A stretch of 64,000 bases of DNA from CANLBN01 sp050633525. Its GTDB lineage: Bacteria; Pseudomonadota; Gammaproteobacteria; Pseudomonadales; Cellvibrionaceae. How positions within the stretch are numbered: the first letter of the stretch is position 1; the number at the start of each line of letters is the position of its first letter. The translations under genes were made by a program, and so were the position numbers. Below are positions 15,134 to 24,541 of this stretch, piece by piece. The notes beneath the pieces were generated by a model. That model saw only the letters and a program-made list of their open reading frames with translations, was not told the origin of the DNA and did not search any database. Where the stretch lies: the NCBI GenBank assembly GCA_050633525.1, contig JBOEGR010000004.1, positions 1 to 64,000 of the forward strand, given 5' to 3'.

Positions 15134-15420
15134 TGCTTGGCATCAAAAAAATTCGAGGGGAAAGCATGTCCCCTTTTGTATCTAGTGATGATTATGTCAT
15201 CACTAGTTCATTTTTTTTAAGCCTCCACATTAATGATATTATCGTGGTTAAACATCCAATATATAATAAGGTTATAAAACGAATAAAGACCATCGATAAA
15301 AACGGTAATTTGTGGTTAACAGGTGAGAATAGCGGTAGTTTAAGTTCTAAAAAGATGGGGTTGATTGATAAGCAATGGGTGCTATGCAAAGTTATCTATA
15401 CGATAAAAAAGCGCCGCTAA
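15133..15420 (+). CDS. sodX: NiSOD maturation signal-peptidase-like protease
   Basis: 95 aa of the S24/S26 family: catalytic Ser in RGESMSP near the N-terminus and catalytic Lys in NKVIKRI in the middle. SodX removes the leader of the NiSOD precursor so that the amino group of His1 can bind nickel. TAATG overlap with sodN couples their synthesis. There is no clear membrane anchor, consistent with a cytoplasmic processing enzyme. Confidence 0.88.
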   Translation: MLGIKKIRGESMSPFVSSDDYVITSSFFLSLHINDIIVVKHPIYNKVIKRIKTIDKNGNLWLTGENSGSLSSKKMGLIDKQWVLCKVIYTIKKRR

Positions 15421-15459
15421 GTCATAAAAATATAACAAGAAAAGAATAAGGTGAAGGTA

Positions 15460-15864
15460 ATGCAAGATAGTAACTCGGATCTTAAAAAAGCAGGGCTTAA
15501 AATTACCTTGCCGAGAGTAAAGATTTTACAAATATTGGAAGAATCAGAACAAGGCCATTTTAGTGCAGAAGATGTGTATAAGATACTTTTGGAGGCGAAT
15601 GAAGATATCGGCCTAGCTACAGTATACCGAGTATTAACTCAATTTGAATCTGCAGGTTTAGTGATTAGGCATAATTTTGAAGGTGGCCACTCAGTATTTG
15701 AACTGGATCGCGGAGAGCATCACGATCACATGGTGTGTATTGAAAATGGTGAAGTGATCGAGTTTCATAACGAAGAAATTGAGAGGCTACAAGAAAAAGT
15801 CGCGGATGAGCATGGCTACGAATTAACTGCTCATAGCCTTGTGCTATATGTCAAAAAAATGTGA
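15460..15864 (+). CDS. fur: ferric uptake regulator
   Basis: 134 aa, the usual length in Pseudomonas-like species. Winged helix N-terminus (LKKAGLKITLPRVKILQILE), the metal site HHDHMVCI and the C-terminal His/Glu-rich dimer domain are present; the zinc CxxC pairs of some Fur proteins are absent, as in Pseudomonas Fur. It represses iron genes with Fe(II) as corepressor; Fur boxes occur in this window before hemP and exbB. ATG at 15460 has AAGG at suitable spacing; a GTG three codons upstream is less likely. Possibly a second, locus-specific Fur. Confidence 0.88.
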   Translation: MQDSNSDLKKAGLKITLPRVKILQILEESEQGHFSAEDVYKILLEANEDIGLATVYRVLTQFESAGLVIRHNFEGGHSVFELDRGEHHDHMVCIENGEVIEFHNEEIERLQEKVADEHGYELTAHSLVLYVKKM

Positions 15865-15950
15865 GAACAACCTTTTTAGTTATAAAACGATTATATTTTA
15901 TTTATCAACAAATTTTATTATTTTCTTTGTCACTTTGAGAGGCGAACACT

Positions 15951-16949
15951 ATGCAGTTTGCGCAATTTGAAGATGTAGATAAGGCTAAAGGGATTACCCA
16001 AATCAATACAAGGATACTGACCGAGAACAATAAACAAGCTGCTTGCTGGAAGAAAATAAAACTTGCAGAAAAAAAAGGTCAAACAGAGTTTGATATCGCT
16101 AAGATTTGTAAGGATATTTGCCTTACGCGTAGTCGGTGCCTTTTTAGGCGTGATTATCATGCATGTATTGATTACGACGAGCAAACTACCCTGCTCGTCT
16201 TTGGTTTAAAGGGTTATAGCTCATTTCGCTATGCCAATAATCATCGTTTATATACTGTCGGCCCAGGCGATATTTGGCTTGTAAGCACGAATAAAGAGCA
16301 ATTGTTTCGCTCTACTCCTGCTGGGCAAGAAAATGAAATGATTGTTATAAAATACGCCAGTCACCGCCTTTATGACACCTTAGAAAATCAGGCCGCTTTA
16401 GGTAGTAGCAGAATTATCCGTTTAGGGCATCAAGCATCATCTGACAACAGTGTGATTAACTTAATCAACAATGATCTTAAAACCATGGCTAGTCGACTCA
16501 TTGCTGAGAGTCAGGCTTTGGCGCTGCTTGCACGTTGGCTAGAACCGGCTAATAATAAGGTGAATGCCATTCATTCTCAAAACCAAAGCGCGCTCTCATC
16601 GTCAGAGTTACTATGCCTACAAGAGATTGTTGAGACTTTGACGAGTGACTTGATCAACCCCCCTTCACTAAATGAGCTTGCAAAACAAGCCAACATGAGT
16701 CACACAAAATTAAATCGTTGCTTTAAAAAGGCTTACGGTACGACGGTTTATAGTTGGTTACGTTTATACCGCCTTGAGAGTGCGGCTCGGTACTTGAGTG
16801 GAGATCAAAATAGTATTACCGACATTGCGTTTCAATGCGGTTTTAGCAGCGCTAGTCATTTTGCTCATGCCTTTAAGCAGTATTATAAGTGTTCTCCTGC
16901 AGAATATCGTGAACAGGCTTTCAAAACTCAATCGATATGTTCTTTTTGA
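15951..16949 (+). CDS. AraC-family regulator, PchR-like
   Basis: 332 aa: an N-terminal sensing domain (about 1-220) and a C-terminal AraC double HTH (about 230-325) with NMSHTKLNRCFKKAYGTTV and ITDIAFQCGFSSASHFAHAF. It resembles PchR-type siderophore-responsive activators, which bind the cognate ferric siderophore and turn on uptake and synthesis genes. It is followed by the exporter gene and faces the biosynthetic operon, so it is the likely pathway regulator. GAGAGG precedes the ATG. Confidence 0.85.
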   Translation: MQFAQFEDVDKAKGITQINTRILTENNKQAACWKKIKLAEKKGQTEFDIAKICKDICLTRSRCLFRRDYHACIDYDEQTTLLVFGLKGYSSFRYANNHRLYTVGPGDIWLVSTNKEQLFRSTPAGQENEMIVIKYASHRLYDTLENQAALGSSRIIRLGHQASSDNSVINLINNDLKTMASRLIAESQALALLARWLEPANNKVNAIHSQNQSALSSSELLCLQEIVETLTSDLINPPSLNELAKQANMSHTKLNRCFKKAYGTTVYSWLRLYRLESAARYLSGDQNSITDIAFQCGFSSASHFAHAFKQYYKCSPAEYREQAFKTQSICSF

Positions 16950-17083
16950 TGAGTGTCAATTTTCCTAAAAATTATTTTTTAGTGCTAATGATGTTCTTGA
17001 CATGCTGGAGATGTGTTCAGCGACTAACAGTACATTGATATACCACTGTAATATCATACCTGTTGGTTAAAGGAACATACAAA

Positions 17084-18322
17084 ATGCAGTTTAAGCAATC
17101 CCCTTTTATTCTATCTCTTTCTTTTATCGCGAATGGTTTGGCTTATTCTTTTTTTGTTATTACTCTCCCCACGGTGGGCCGAGAGCTTGAATTTAGTGAT
17201 ACGAACACGGGCTTAATATTAGCTGTATCTGCTCTAATGATTACTTTGGCGTCCCCAGTTTGGGGCTATATTTGTGATCGTTGGGGAAGGCGTAAAGTTA
17301 TTATTATCGGTATAAGCGCAACGACTTTGTTTACTATTTTAAGCGCTATTATTATTCAGTTACGTTTAGATAATAGTTTATCGGTAGATAACACTTTTTT
17401 TTTGCTGTTAATTGCACGTTTATTCAATTCTATTTTCACGGGAGGTTTAAAGCCTGCCGGTCAAGCTTATATTGCCGATGTTACATCAAGCTCAGACCGC
17501 GCAAAAGGGATGGGGATGATGGGAGCTGCATTTGGTATCGGCGCTATAATGGGCGGGATCACCGCCATGTTGTCGGGTAGCGAGCAGCTATGGGTAGGTT
17601 ATACTTTTATTTCTATTATATTAGTATTAAGTAGTATCTTATCGTTATTTTATTTATCAGATACGACCTATACGCAGACTATCATCGATAAAAAAAACGG
17701 ATCACGGTTGCCTTACGCTAATATATGGGTGTTTTTACTAATCACTTTTGTAGGGCTTAGTGTGTTTAGTCTTTTACAGCATATTGTCGGTTTAACATTA
17801 CAAGACAAGTTCACATTTTCTATAGATCGTTCGGTTCGATTCAGCGGTATGATAATGATGGTAACGATGTTGACCATGATAATCACACAATTATTTATTG
17901 TAAGAAGATTGAATTTTAAACCGAGGAAACTTATTGTGTCAGGGCTTTCTATCGCTTTAATATCGATGTGCTTTGCAAGTTTGTTAATAATAGCAAATAC
18001 CCCATATTCGATTTCATTGCTTGTTTTTTCAATGGCATTATTTGGTTTAGGCTTAGGTCTTTTGTTACCGGGTAATTTAGCCTGCCTTAGCATGACTGTC
18101 GATCGATTCTCACAAGCACGTGCAGCAGGCATTAATGGTGTTAGCCAGGGTATTGCTTTATCTGTCGGTCCTATTCTAGGTTTAACATTACATAAATTAT
18201 CATTCACTGCTCCATTCCTTTCCTGCGCACTACTATTAACTTTATTATTATTACTGTTTTCTCTTATAAACAAAGAAGCAGGATATTTTAAAAAAGAAGC
18301 CGATGTAAAAACCAGTCGATAA
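17084..18322 (+). CDS. MFS transporter, probable metallophore exporter
   Basis: 412 aa with twelve hydrophobic segments. The loop 2-3 signature appears as SPVWGYICDRWGRRKVIIIG and a second-half counterpart near LFGLGLGLLLPGN. Position between the siderophore-type regulator and the biosynthetic genes suggests export of the product. ATG at 17084 chosen because AAAGGA lies nine bases upstream; an in-frame TTG at 17063 would place that site inside the gene. Confidence 0.8.
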   Translation: MQFKQSPFILSLSFIANGLAYSFFVITLPTVGRELEFSDTNTGLILAVSALMITLASPVWGYICDRWGRRKVIIIGISATTLFTILSAIIIQLRLDNSLSVDNTFFLLLIARLFNSIFTGGLKPAGQAYIADVTSSSDRAKGMGMMGAAFGIGAIMGGITAMLSGSEQLWVGYTFISIILVLSSILSLFYLSDTTYTQTIIDKKNGSRLPYANIWVFLLITFVGLSVFSLLQHIVGLTLQDKFTFSIDRSVRFSGMIMMVTMLTMIITQLFIVRRLNFKPRKLIVSGLSIALISMCFASLLIIANTPYSISLLVFSMALFGLGLGLLLPGNLACLSMTVDRFSQARAAGINGVSQGIALSVGPILGLTLHKLSFTAPFLSCALLLTLLLLLFSLINKEAGYFKKEADVKTSR

Positions 18323-18358
18323 CGGTATTTTTTATTAAGCAATATGTGATTAAAAATT

Positions 18359-19477
18359 ATGAACCCTATTTTCAATGAATTAGAATTATTTTGTAAGGAT
18401 GAAGTTCTTCCTTTTATATCCTCGGCAAGCAAGAATGATTATCCTCATGAACTGTTAAAAAGAATAGGAGAATTAGGGCTTTTTGGCTTTAATATTCCTA
18501 AAGAATTTGGGGGTTCCTCACTCCCAGCAAACCTGAATATACCGATCAACCGCTTACTTTCTCATTATTCTCTTGCACTCCCTGCACTTTATGGTATTCA
18601 TTTAAGAGCAAGTCAGTATTTTACTGCTTTAGGCACTGAGGAACAAAAAAAAGTATATCTCACCGAGATGGCAAAAGGTAAATTAATAAGCACCCATGCC
18701 TATCATGAAAAATCTATACGATCCCCTAAATCATTCACCACCGCAATTTATAAAAAAGGAGAAAAATATCTATTATCCGGCACGAAAGAATGGGTTATTA
18801 ATGCACATAACTGTGATTTTATGGTGGTTATTGCTAGGCAGGAGAGTAATAAAATAAGTGATAATTCCCCCATCTGCTCAGCTGTTATTGTAGATAGAAA
18901 TAAAGTCGGCCTTACTATTTCCGAAGAGTATGTTCGCCGAGGTTTAAAAGGTATTTCATTGTCAAGAGTGACGTTTTCAAATGTTGAAATTGACCCTTCA
19001 GAAATTATCGGTGGTGAATATACTTGTGCATCGATGACTGCATTACAATATAGCCCAATGCCTTTGCTAAATTTTTCTGCTAGAGCCGTTGGTGTTGCTG
19101 AATCTATAGCGGCATTAATCAAAAATCACATCTTAGATAAACCAAATGGGCATAGTAAAAAAGATATCATTTCGTATAAATGGTCTGAAATTCAAATGAT
19201 AAAAGAATCTATTGTTGCTTTTTTTGAATCATCATTAGCTTTGCAAAAAGAAGATAATTTAACACAAGCGCATGCCTATAGGACAAAAGTGTTTTGTACA
19301 AAGGCACTTGTGCGTCTAGTAGAAAAAGCCAGTATGTTATGTGGAGGCGCTGGATATGCTAGCGATGACTATTTGCTAATACAGCAATTAGAGGATGCAG
19401 CTTCTCTTATTTTTATCGATACACCTAATGATATTTTATTAACAATAGCAGGAAAGGTAGAATTGGAGCAGGTATAG
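18359..19477 (+). CDS. acyl-CoA dehydrogenase-like flavoprotein 1
   Basis: 372 aa with the ACAD layout: N-terminal helices, FAD-contacting beta domain (GTKEWVINAHNCDFMVVIA), and C-terminal helices ending in MLCGGAGYASDDYLLIQQLE. In the usual catalytic-base area no obvious Glu in the MCAD position is recognised, so reaction type is open. In the PDTC locus an ACAD family enzyme is also present. It is likely to oxidise a CoA- or carrier-bound pathway intermediate rather than fatty acids. Convergent with the minus-strand operon. Confidence 0.8.
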   Translation: MNPIFNELELFCKDEVLPFISSASKNDYPHELLKRIGELGLFGFNIPKEFGGSSLPANLNIPINRLLSHYSLALPALYGIHLRASQYFTALGTEEQKKVYLTEMAKGKLISTHAYHEKSIRSPKSFTTAIYKKGEKYLLSGTKEWVINAHNCDFMVVIARQESNKISDNSPICSAVIVDRNKVGLTISEEYVRRGLKGISLSRVTFSNVEIDPSEIIGGEYTCASMTALQYSPMPLLNFSARAVGVAESIAALIKNHILDKPNGHSKKDIISYKWSEIQMIKESIVAFFESSLALQKEDNLTQAHAYRTKVFCTKALVRLVEKASMLCGGAGYASDDYLLIQQLEDAASLIFIDTPNDILLTIAGKVELEQV

Positions 19478-19493
19478 TATAAAATTGAACCCT

Positions 19494-20615
19494 TTATATG
19501 TGAGCTGTATCAAGTTCTTGCAGCTCGATCGCAATAGTGAGCATCAAGAAATAAATTCCCCATGGTGTTTCCGCCATAATGGTTTTACTTTTTTCTACAT
19601 TGAAAGACGAACCGTAAAATATTGAGGTATTATCTTTATCTCTATACAAGTAATATTGACTATGAATAATATCGTGTAAGGTCTTTTTACGGTACTCACT
19701 AAAATTCTGATTATATTTGACCGAGGATAATATCGATGTTGCTAGTGCAACAATCAGCATGGCAGAAGCATCATATAATTGCGAGGTCGAGTGACTGGGT
19801 TTGTCTATAGCAAATCCAGTTTTTGATAAGAACCGATTGTTCCAATAATCTAGTGCTTTTACCGCTTTGCTGGTATAAGGTTCACCCCAATAAAAAGCTG
19901 CCCTGGATAAACCTAATAAGCCCCATGCATGACCTCTAGCCCAAGCCCCTTTTTCGCCGGAATGAATAAAACGACTACCATCATGCCGCTTTTTATCGTA
20001 CCAAGAGCCATCATCATTAAAGCAAGCAGTTATTGCTGTATTTAAATGATTGATTGCTACGCGCGTTGCACGTTTATTATTAGAGTAATGGCACAATTGT
20101 AGTAATGAAGATAAGGTATCAATGGATAGCGTTTTATCGCCCATCTCGCCTCCTCCCATAGCCTTACCAATAGGTATAAATTTTAAGCTCGCATGATAGC
20201 TATCAATCAGTGCATCGGTCGCAGTATAAGCCATACGTTTTGCATAAGGGCTATGGGCTACTTGTGCACCAAGTGCAGTACCATACCCAAAAATCATACT
20301 ACGATTAATGGAATCCGTCATTAACTTACCGTTTAAATGCTGACAAAGCGACAAGGCTTTTCTTTCATCTTCAGTTGATCCAGTGACTAAAGATCGTAAC
20401 CACCAACACCCTGCCCAGAAACCGCCTGTCCAAGACCCTCCTTTAGATAGTGTCCAGTGGTCATTATCATTAACTGAATATAACGGGAATTGTCCATTTT
20501 GGCACTGCATGTCAATTTGGTTCATTCGATCGAATAAACTCTGCAAGACTACTCTTAATGTCTTTTCATCTAATTTTGTATTGGTATCACTTTTATCTAC
20601 TAACATCGTATTCAT
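19494..20615 (-). CDS. GH88/GH105-like (alpha/alpha)6-barrel protein
   Basis: 373 aa with hallmark stretches of unsaturated glucuronyl hydrolases: SWTGGFWAGCWWL (residues about 60) and EKGAWARGHAWGLLGLS (about 220), plus the SIDTLSSLLQL Asp region. The HHDxGF element carrying the other essential Asp in these enzymes is not evident; the matching stretch reads NRSMIFGYG. It is the last gene of the metallophore operon, where a pectin-type hydrolase is unexpected, so a recruited or altered function is possible. The fold assignment is fairly sure, the activity is not. Confidence 0.72.
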   Translation of the reverse strand: MNTMLVDKSDTNTKLDEKTLRVVLQSLFDRMNQIDMQCQNGQFPLYSVNDNDHWTLSKGGSWTGGFWAGCWWLRSLVTGSTEDERKALSLCQHLNGKLMTDSINRSMIFGYGTALGAQVAHSPYAKRMAYTATDALIDSYHASLKFIPIGKAMGGGEMGDKTLSIDTLSSLLQLCHYSNNKRATRVAINHLNTAITACFNDDGSWYDKKRHDGSRFIHSGEKGAWARGHAWGLLGLSRAAFYWGEPYTSKAVKALDYWNNRFLSKTGFAIDKPSHSTSQLYDASAMLIVALATSILSSVKYNQNFSEYRKKTLHDIIHSQYYLYRDKDNTSIFYGSSFNVEKSKTIMAETPWGIYFLMLTIAIELQELDTAHI

Positions 20616-20616
20616 A

Positions 20617-21831
20617 TTATAGGCAAACTTCAGATTCTTTTTCTTTCGCTAATAAATGTGACGTAGACACCTTTTCAAAATTTTTATGATTATTTTTTAA
20701 TAGTTCGTGACCAACTGAGTTAATTAATGCTTCATCTGCGCCATCGAGTATTCTTGTGGTTCGTGCTACCTGAGAAATAGCAGCCAAGGGGGTCATATCA
20801 CTCACACCTTCAGCACCATATATTTGAATGGCGCTATCAGATGCTTGGCATAATGCTTTCGATGCGGATATCTTCGCAAGATTAGTAGTTATTGTTGTGA
20901 GATTTTGTTTGTCGTATTCTTTAGCAGCTTTGCTTAATAATAATTTTGCAGTTTCAATAGTGCTATAACTTTTATAGATATGTTGCCGAATAAGTTGTTT
21001 ATCACCTAACCGTGTACGCTGGCCTTTATCGCTATGGATACGTTGATATGATAATTCCAAACATCGCTCAGCTAAACCGAGCCAGTGAATGGAACGCAAT
21101 AGTCTTCCCAGTCCAACCCGGCGATGCATGATGGCTAGGCCCTGTCCTATTTCTCCCAACCGATACTCATCGTCTATAATGACATTTTTAAAGGTGAAGT
21201 GACCTTGCCCAAGTTGACGACCGAAAATAGACATGGGCCCTTTTAAATCACAACCATCTGCTTCTATTGGAATAACAAACATTGTTAAACGGTTTGATAG
21301 CGGTGCATTCGCTTCGCTGCAAGCTAGTACCGTTATGTAGTCCGCTTTAGTTGCATTACAAATAAACCATTTTTCACCATCTATTCTCCATGTCTTTCCT
21401 TCTCTTTTAGCTTGACAGGATAAAGTAGCGGGTATGGATCCAGGTTGATTAGGTTCGGTCATTCCGTAGGCGGATGTAATGTCACCAGTACTTAAAGACT
21501 TGAGAAAAGTATCTTTTATAAATGCTGAGCCATAATCATTTAGCATATGCGCATCAACAGTTGCTAAACCACCAAAAATAGTTGGGGCAAATTCACTACG
21601 CCCCTCTTGTAAGCCAATCGTTAAATAATCATTCAGCCTCTTTATATTCCCTCCCCATTGCTCAGGAAAAAATTGACCCCATAACCCTTTTTTATGAGCC
21701 TCTTTCACTAAAAAGTTGATATCCTTTTCCGCTTTACTATCGGCTAAGGCCAACTGGCTTTCGAAAGGAAGAACTTGTTGTTCGATAAAATTTCGAGTCT
21801 GTTTTTTTATAAATGATAGCTTCATATGCAT
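20617..21831 (-). CDS. acyl-CoA dehydrogenase-like flavoprotein 2
   Basis: About 404 aa, closer to classic ACADs than the first copy: AYGMTEPNQPGS in the FAD/substrate region, DGEKWFICNATKADYITVLA, and C-terminal IQIYGAEGVSDMTPLAAI with ARTTRILDGADEALINSVG as in the ACAD10/11 type. It probably dehydrogenates a thioester intermediate made by the adjacent ligase. ATG at 21831 chosen; a TTG at 21849 would overlap the ligase stop by TTGA and is possible. Two ACADs in one locus suggests two oxidation steps, for example ring aromatisation. Confidence 0.82.
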   Translation of the reverse strand: MHMKLSFIKKQTRNFIEQQVLPFESQLALADSKAEKDINFLVKEAHKKGLWGQFFPEQWGGNIKRLNDYLTIGLQEGRSEFAPTIFGGLATVDAHMLNDYGSAFIKDTFLKSLSTGDITSAYGMTEPNQPGSIPATLSCQAKREGKTWRIDGEKWFICNATKADYITVLACSEANAPLSNRLTMFVIPIEADGCDLKGPMSIFGRQLGQGHFTFKNVIIDDEYRLGEIGQGLAIMHRRVGLGRLLRSIHWLGLAERCLELSYQRIHSDKGQRTRLGDKQLIRQHIYKSYSTIETAKLLLSKAAKEYDKQNLTTITTNLAKISASKALCQASDSAIQIYGAEGVSDMTPLAAISQVARTTRILDGADEALINSVGHELLKNNHKNFEKVSTSHLLAKEKESEVCL

Positions 21832-21845
21832 GGCTAAGTATGAGT

Positions 21846-23528
21846 TCAAGAAACGCTCTCGGTAAAGTCAGCTGTTTGAGAACGACTAGTAGTGAATGTA
21901 TCGGCTAACCAACCTACTTCCGACGCTAATTTTTTCTTATCGAGCTTTCCAGATGGGCTTAATGGCATTTGTCTATAAAAAGAAAGGTATTCCGGTAATT
22001 TATTGACCTCTAACCCCCGGTCTAGTAGATAATTGCTTAAACTTTTTAGCGATAAGCGCTTTGCATTCGGCCGTAAGGTAATACAAATACATACCCGACA
22101 CCCCAAATCTTCATCGGGAACAGGAACACACGCAGCGCTAATAATATCCGGGTGAGAAGTAGCCTGATTTTCAATTTGTACGGGGCTAATATTAGTCCCA
22201 CCGCGAATAATGATGTCTTTTTTTCTTCCCGCAAGTACTAAATAGCCTTGAGGGTCAATACAGCCTAAATCTCCTGTATAAGCCCATCCATTTTGATCAC
22301 GATATAATTCATTTAAATTATTATCATTGACATATTGCATCGGTGAAATTGGGCCTCTCGCACGGATTTCACCTACAACACCATGAGGAACTTCACGTCT
22401 TTGTTCGTCAACTATTTCGATCTCACAAATAGCGGGATGGGGGCGCCCAACACTTGAAGCCACGATATCTAAGCCATCACTGGGCATGTTGTGGCAATTG
22501 ACTCCATCAGCCGATCCATAAAGGCTAATAAAGTTACAGCCAAACTGTTCAAGGCAACGTTCAATAGTTGCTTTATCAATTAAGGCCCCGCCGCTAATGA
22601 GAGCAACCAAACTACTTCGATCAATTTCTGCTAATCGAGGATTCGCCATAATCCTTTGTAACATCGTTGGTACACCTAATATATGCGTTGGTCGATGCTT
22701 TTCAATTGCATCGATAGCGGCGTCCACGTCAAAAGCAGGTTGTAACACTAAGCTGCCACCTAGCCAGCATAAAATACCAATTGTGGCGGTAGAGCCAAAA
22801 GAAGAGCCAAGGGGAACGAGGTACATGCCTCTAAAATTTTCGCCATCTTTACATAAACGTTGTAAGAAACGTCCTCTTCCACCCAGCATGGCATTATGTG
22901 AATAAGCAACAAGTTTAGGCTCAGATTCAGTTCCAGAGGAAACCAACATACGTACTGGAGAATCTGGCGGCACATCTGGCAGATCACTATCGGCTATGGG
23001 ATCTGCTTCAAATAAATTATCTATAGTTAACCAACCTTTGCGTGGTGAACCATTAACGATTAAATGTCGTAATCCAATACTTGATGGCCGAATGGATTCG
23101 ATAATGTCACAAAAATTAATATTCTTAAATTTTTCTTCAACCACCATAACCCGGGCACAGCTGCGACGTAACAGCGACTCTAGATCGAGCCTGCCACGGC
23201 CAGGCGGGAATGGTGCCGCAACGGCACCCAATGCTGCGGCGGCTAAATCAATTGCGCAACAACGCCAACCATTTTGCAATTGATATGCGATAGCATCACC
23301 AGGAACCACACCTAAATCACGAAGGCTATTGGCGAGTCGTCTACTTTTATCATGCAACATACCGTAACTTGTATTTTCTTCAGGAGAATAAATAGCAATT
23401 TTTTTTGGGTGTTTTCGAGCGTAGCGACAAAAAGAATCATAGACAGAAATATTCGGATATGAACCATCCGTTTTCCACTTTTCACGCAAAGGGCTAGGGA
23501 CTAAATCGATAATACCTGCTGTATTCAT
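21846..23528 (-). CDS. acyl-AMP/acyl-CoA ligase (ANL superfamily)
   Basis: 560 aa. ATP loop SSGTESEPKLVAYSH (A3), SLYGSADGVNC (A5), YTGDLGCIDPQGYLVLAGR with KDIIIRGGTNISP (A7-A8), and the C-terminal catalytic Lys in PLSPSGKLDKKKL (A10). It activates a carboxylic acid as an adenylate, either for CoA thioester formation or for attack by a carrier-bound thiocarboxylate, as proposed for PDTC and thioquinolobactin ligases. GGAG six bases before the ATG; ATGA overlap with the CaiB gene. Confidence 0.88.
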   Translation of the reverse strand: MNTAGIIDLVPSPLREKWKTDGSYPNISVYDSFCRYARKHPKKIAIYSPEENTSYGMLHDKSRRLANSLRDLGVVPGDAIAYQLQNGWRCCAIDLAAAALGAVAAPFPPGRGRLDLESLLRRSCARVMVVEEKFKNINFCDIIESIRPSSIGLRHLIVNGSPRKGWLTIDNLFEADPIADSDLPDVPPDSPVRMLVSSGTESEPKLVAYSHNAMLGGRGRFLQRLCKDGENFRGMYLVPLGSSFGSTATIGILCWLGGSLVLQPAFDVDAAIDAIEKHRPTHILGVPTMLQRIMANPRLAEIDRSSLVALISGGALIDKATIERCLEQFGCNFISLYGSADGVNCHNMPSDGLDIVASSVGRPHPAICEIEIVDEQRREVPHGVVGEIRARGPISPMQYVNDNNLNELYRDQNGWAYTGDLGCIDPQGYLVLAGRKKDIIIRGGTNISPVQIENQATSHPDIISAACVPVPDEDLGCRVCICITLRPNAKRLSLKSLSNYLLDRGLEVNKLPEYLSFYRQMPLSPSGKLDKKKLASEVGWLADTFTTSRSQTADFTESVS

Positions 23529-24541
23529 AAAAATCTCCACGGCGAATTGACTGTATCATAATGTGTTTTATATAGATGCTCTTGAGTTGATGCTTGCTTA
23601 GAGATAGTAGATAAATCGGTATTCACTATCGAAGCTGAAACATTTAGTTTAGCTAATACATGTAACCATTCATTTGCTGACCGTTGTTTGAATGACTGAA
23701 TTAAAATATTAAGCCGCTGAATATTAGCTGACGGTGAAAAGTCGGGCGCGATGGGAATAGATAGTAGTTGAGCTAGATCAGGACATTTATCCAACAAGGG
23801 TAAACTGACAGCAATTAACTCAGTTTTAGTTTCAAAAATAGAATCTAAGTAAGATTCCTTTAATGGTGCATGACCTAAATAAATATTAGACAGATATGCA
23901 TCACACAATAAATTACTTGCGCCTAGCAAAGATGTTTCGATGTAATAGTGAGTGCTTCTATTAATAGCTCGACTTAACAAACCAATCACCACTCCTTGAG
24001 CAGATAAGGCACCACCTAAAGTGTCTAACACCGTAAATAGAGAACCGCCTCTAGCTTCTTTTTTTCGTTGATTTATAGCAATAATTGAAGCAAGGCCCGA
24101 TGCTGCCTGAACAGTAAAGTCTGTGCCCGGCAGATCCTTAAAGTCATTTTTTTGTTGTGTTATTGTATTCGACCAGCCGCTTGCATAACTATAAATTAAA
24201 TCAGGATTCGATGATAAAAGCGTTATGAAATCTAAACCTAGTTCGATCGCTTTACCCGGCGCCCAGTTATGAATAAATACATCTGAGTTGCTAACAAGGT
24301 CTATTACTTTTTGTTTTCCTTCAGATTCTTTAATATTAATTTCTATTACATCTTTATTTTTGTTGATCGCATCAAAACGGACAGAACAGCCCTGTGCTAC
24401 GGGAGGCATACCCCTCAACGGGTCACCACCTGGTGGTTCTATGCGAACAACATCCGCTCCCAGTAATGAGAGTATGTGAGTGGCCAGCGGCCCTTGTATA
24501 CGCCTACACGATTCGACTACTTTAACGCCAGCAAGGGGCAA
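23525..24541 (-). CDS. CaiB/BaiF-type class III CoA-transferase (catalytic copy)
   Basis: 338 aa. N-terminal signature PLAGVKVVESCRRIQGPLATHILSLLGADVVRIEPP is split here for brevity: VVESCRRIQGP and LLGADVVRIEPPGGDP. The catalytic Asp is in GTDFTVQAASGL, four residues before the conserved Gln. Class III enzymes transfer CoA through an aspartyl-CoA anhydride intermediate and form interlocked dimers. It is shorter than the usual 390-420 aa. Its start is a TTG in the tail of the second CaiB gene, so the exact start is uncertain. Confidence 0.82.
   Translation of the reverse strand: MPLAGVKVVESCRRIQGPLATHILSLLGADVVRIEPPGGDPLRGMPPVAQGCSVRFDAINKNKDVIEINIKESEGKQKVIDLVSNSDVFIHNWAPGKAIELGLDFITLLSSNPDLIYSYASGWSNTITQQKNDFKDLPGTDFTVQAASGLASIIAINQRKKEARGGSLFTVLDTLGGALSAQGVVIGLLSRAINRSTHYYIETSLLGASNLLCDAYLSNIYLGHAPLKESYLDSIFETKTELIAVSLPLLDKCPDLAQLLSIPIAPDFSPSANIQRLNILIQSFKQRSANEWLHVLAKLNVSASIVNTDLSTISKQASTQEHLYKTHYDTVNSPWRFL

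Noticed and set aside
18359..19477. A fatty-acid beta-oxidation gene
   Set aside because: No thiolase, hydratase or hydroxyacyl-CoA dehydrogenase is nearby, while regulator, exporter, ligase and CaiB genes surround it.
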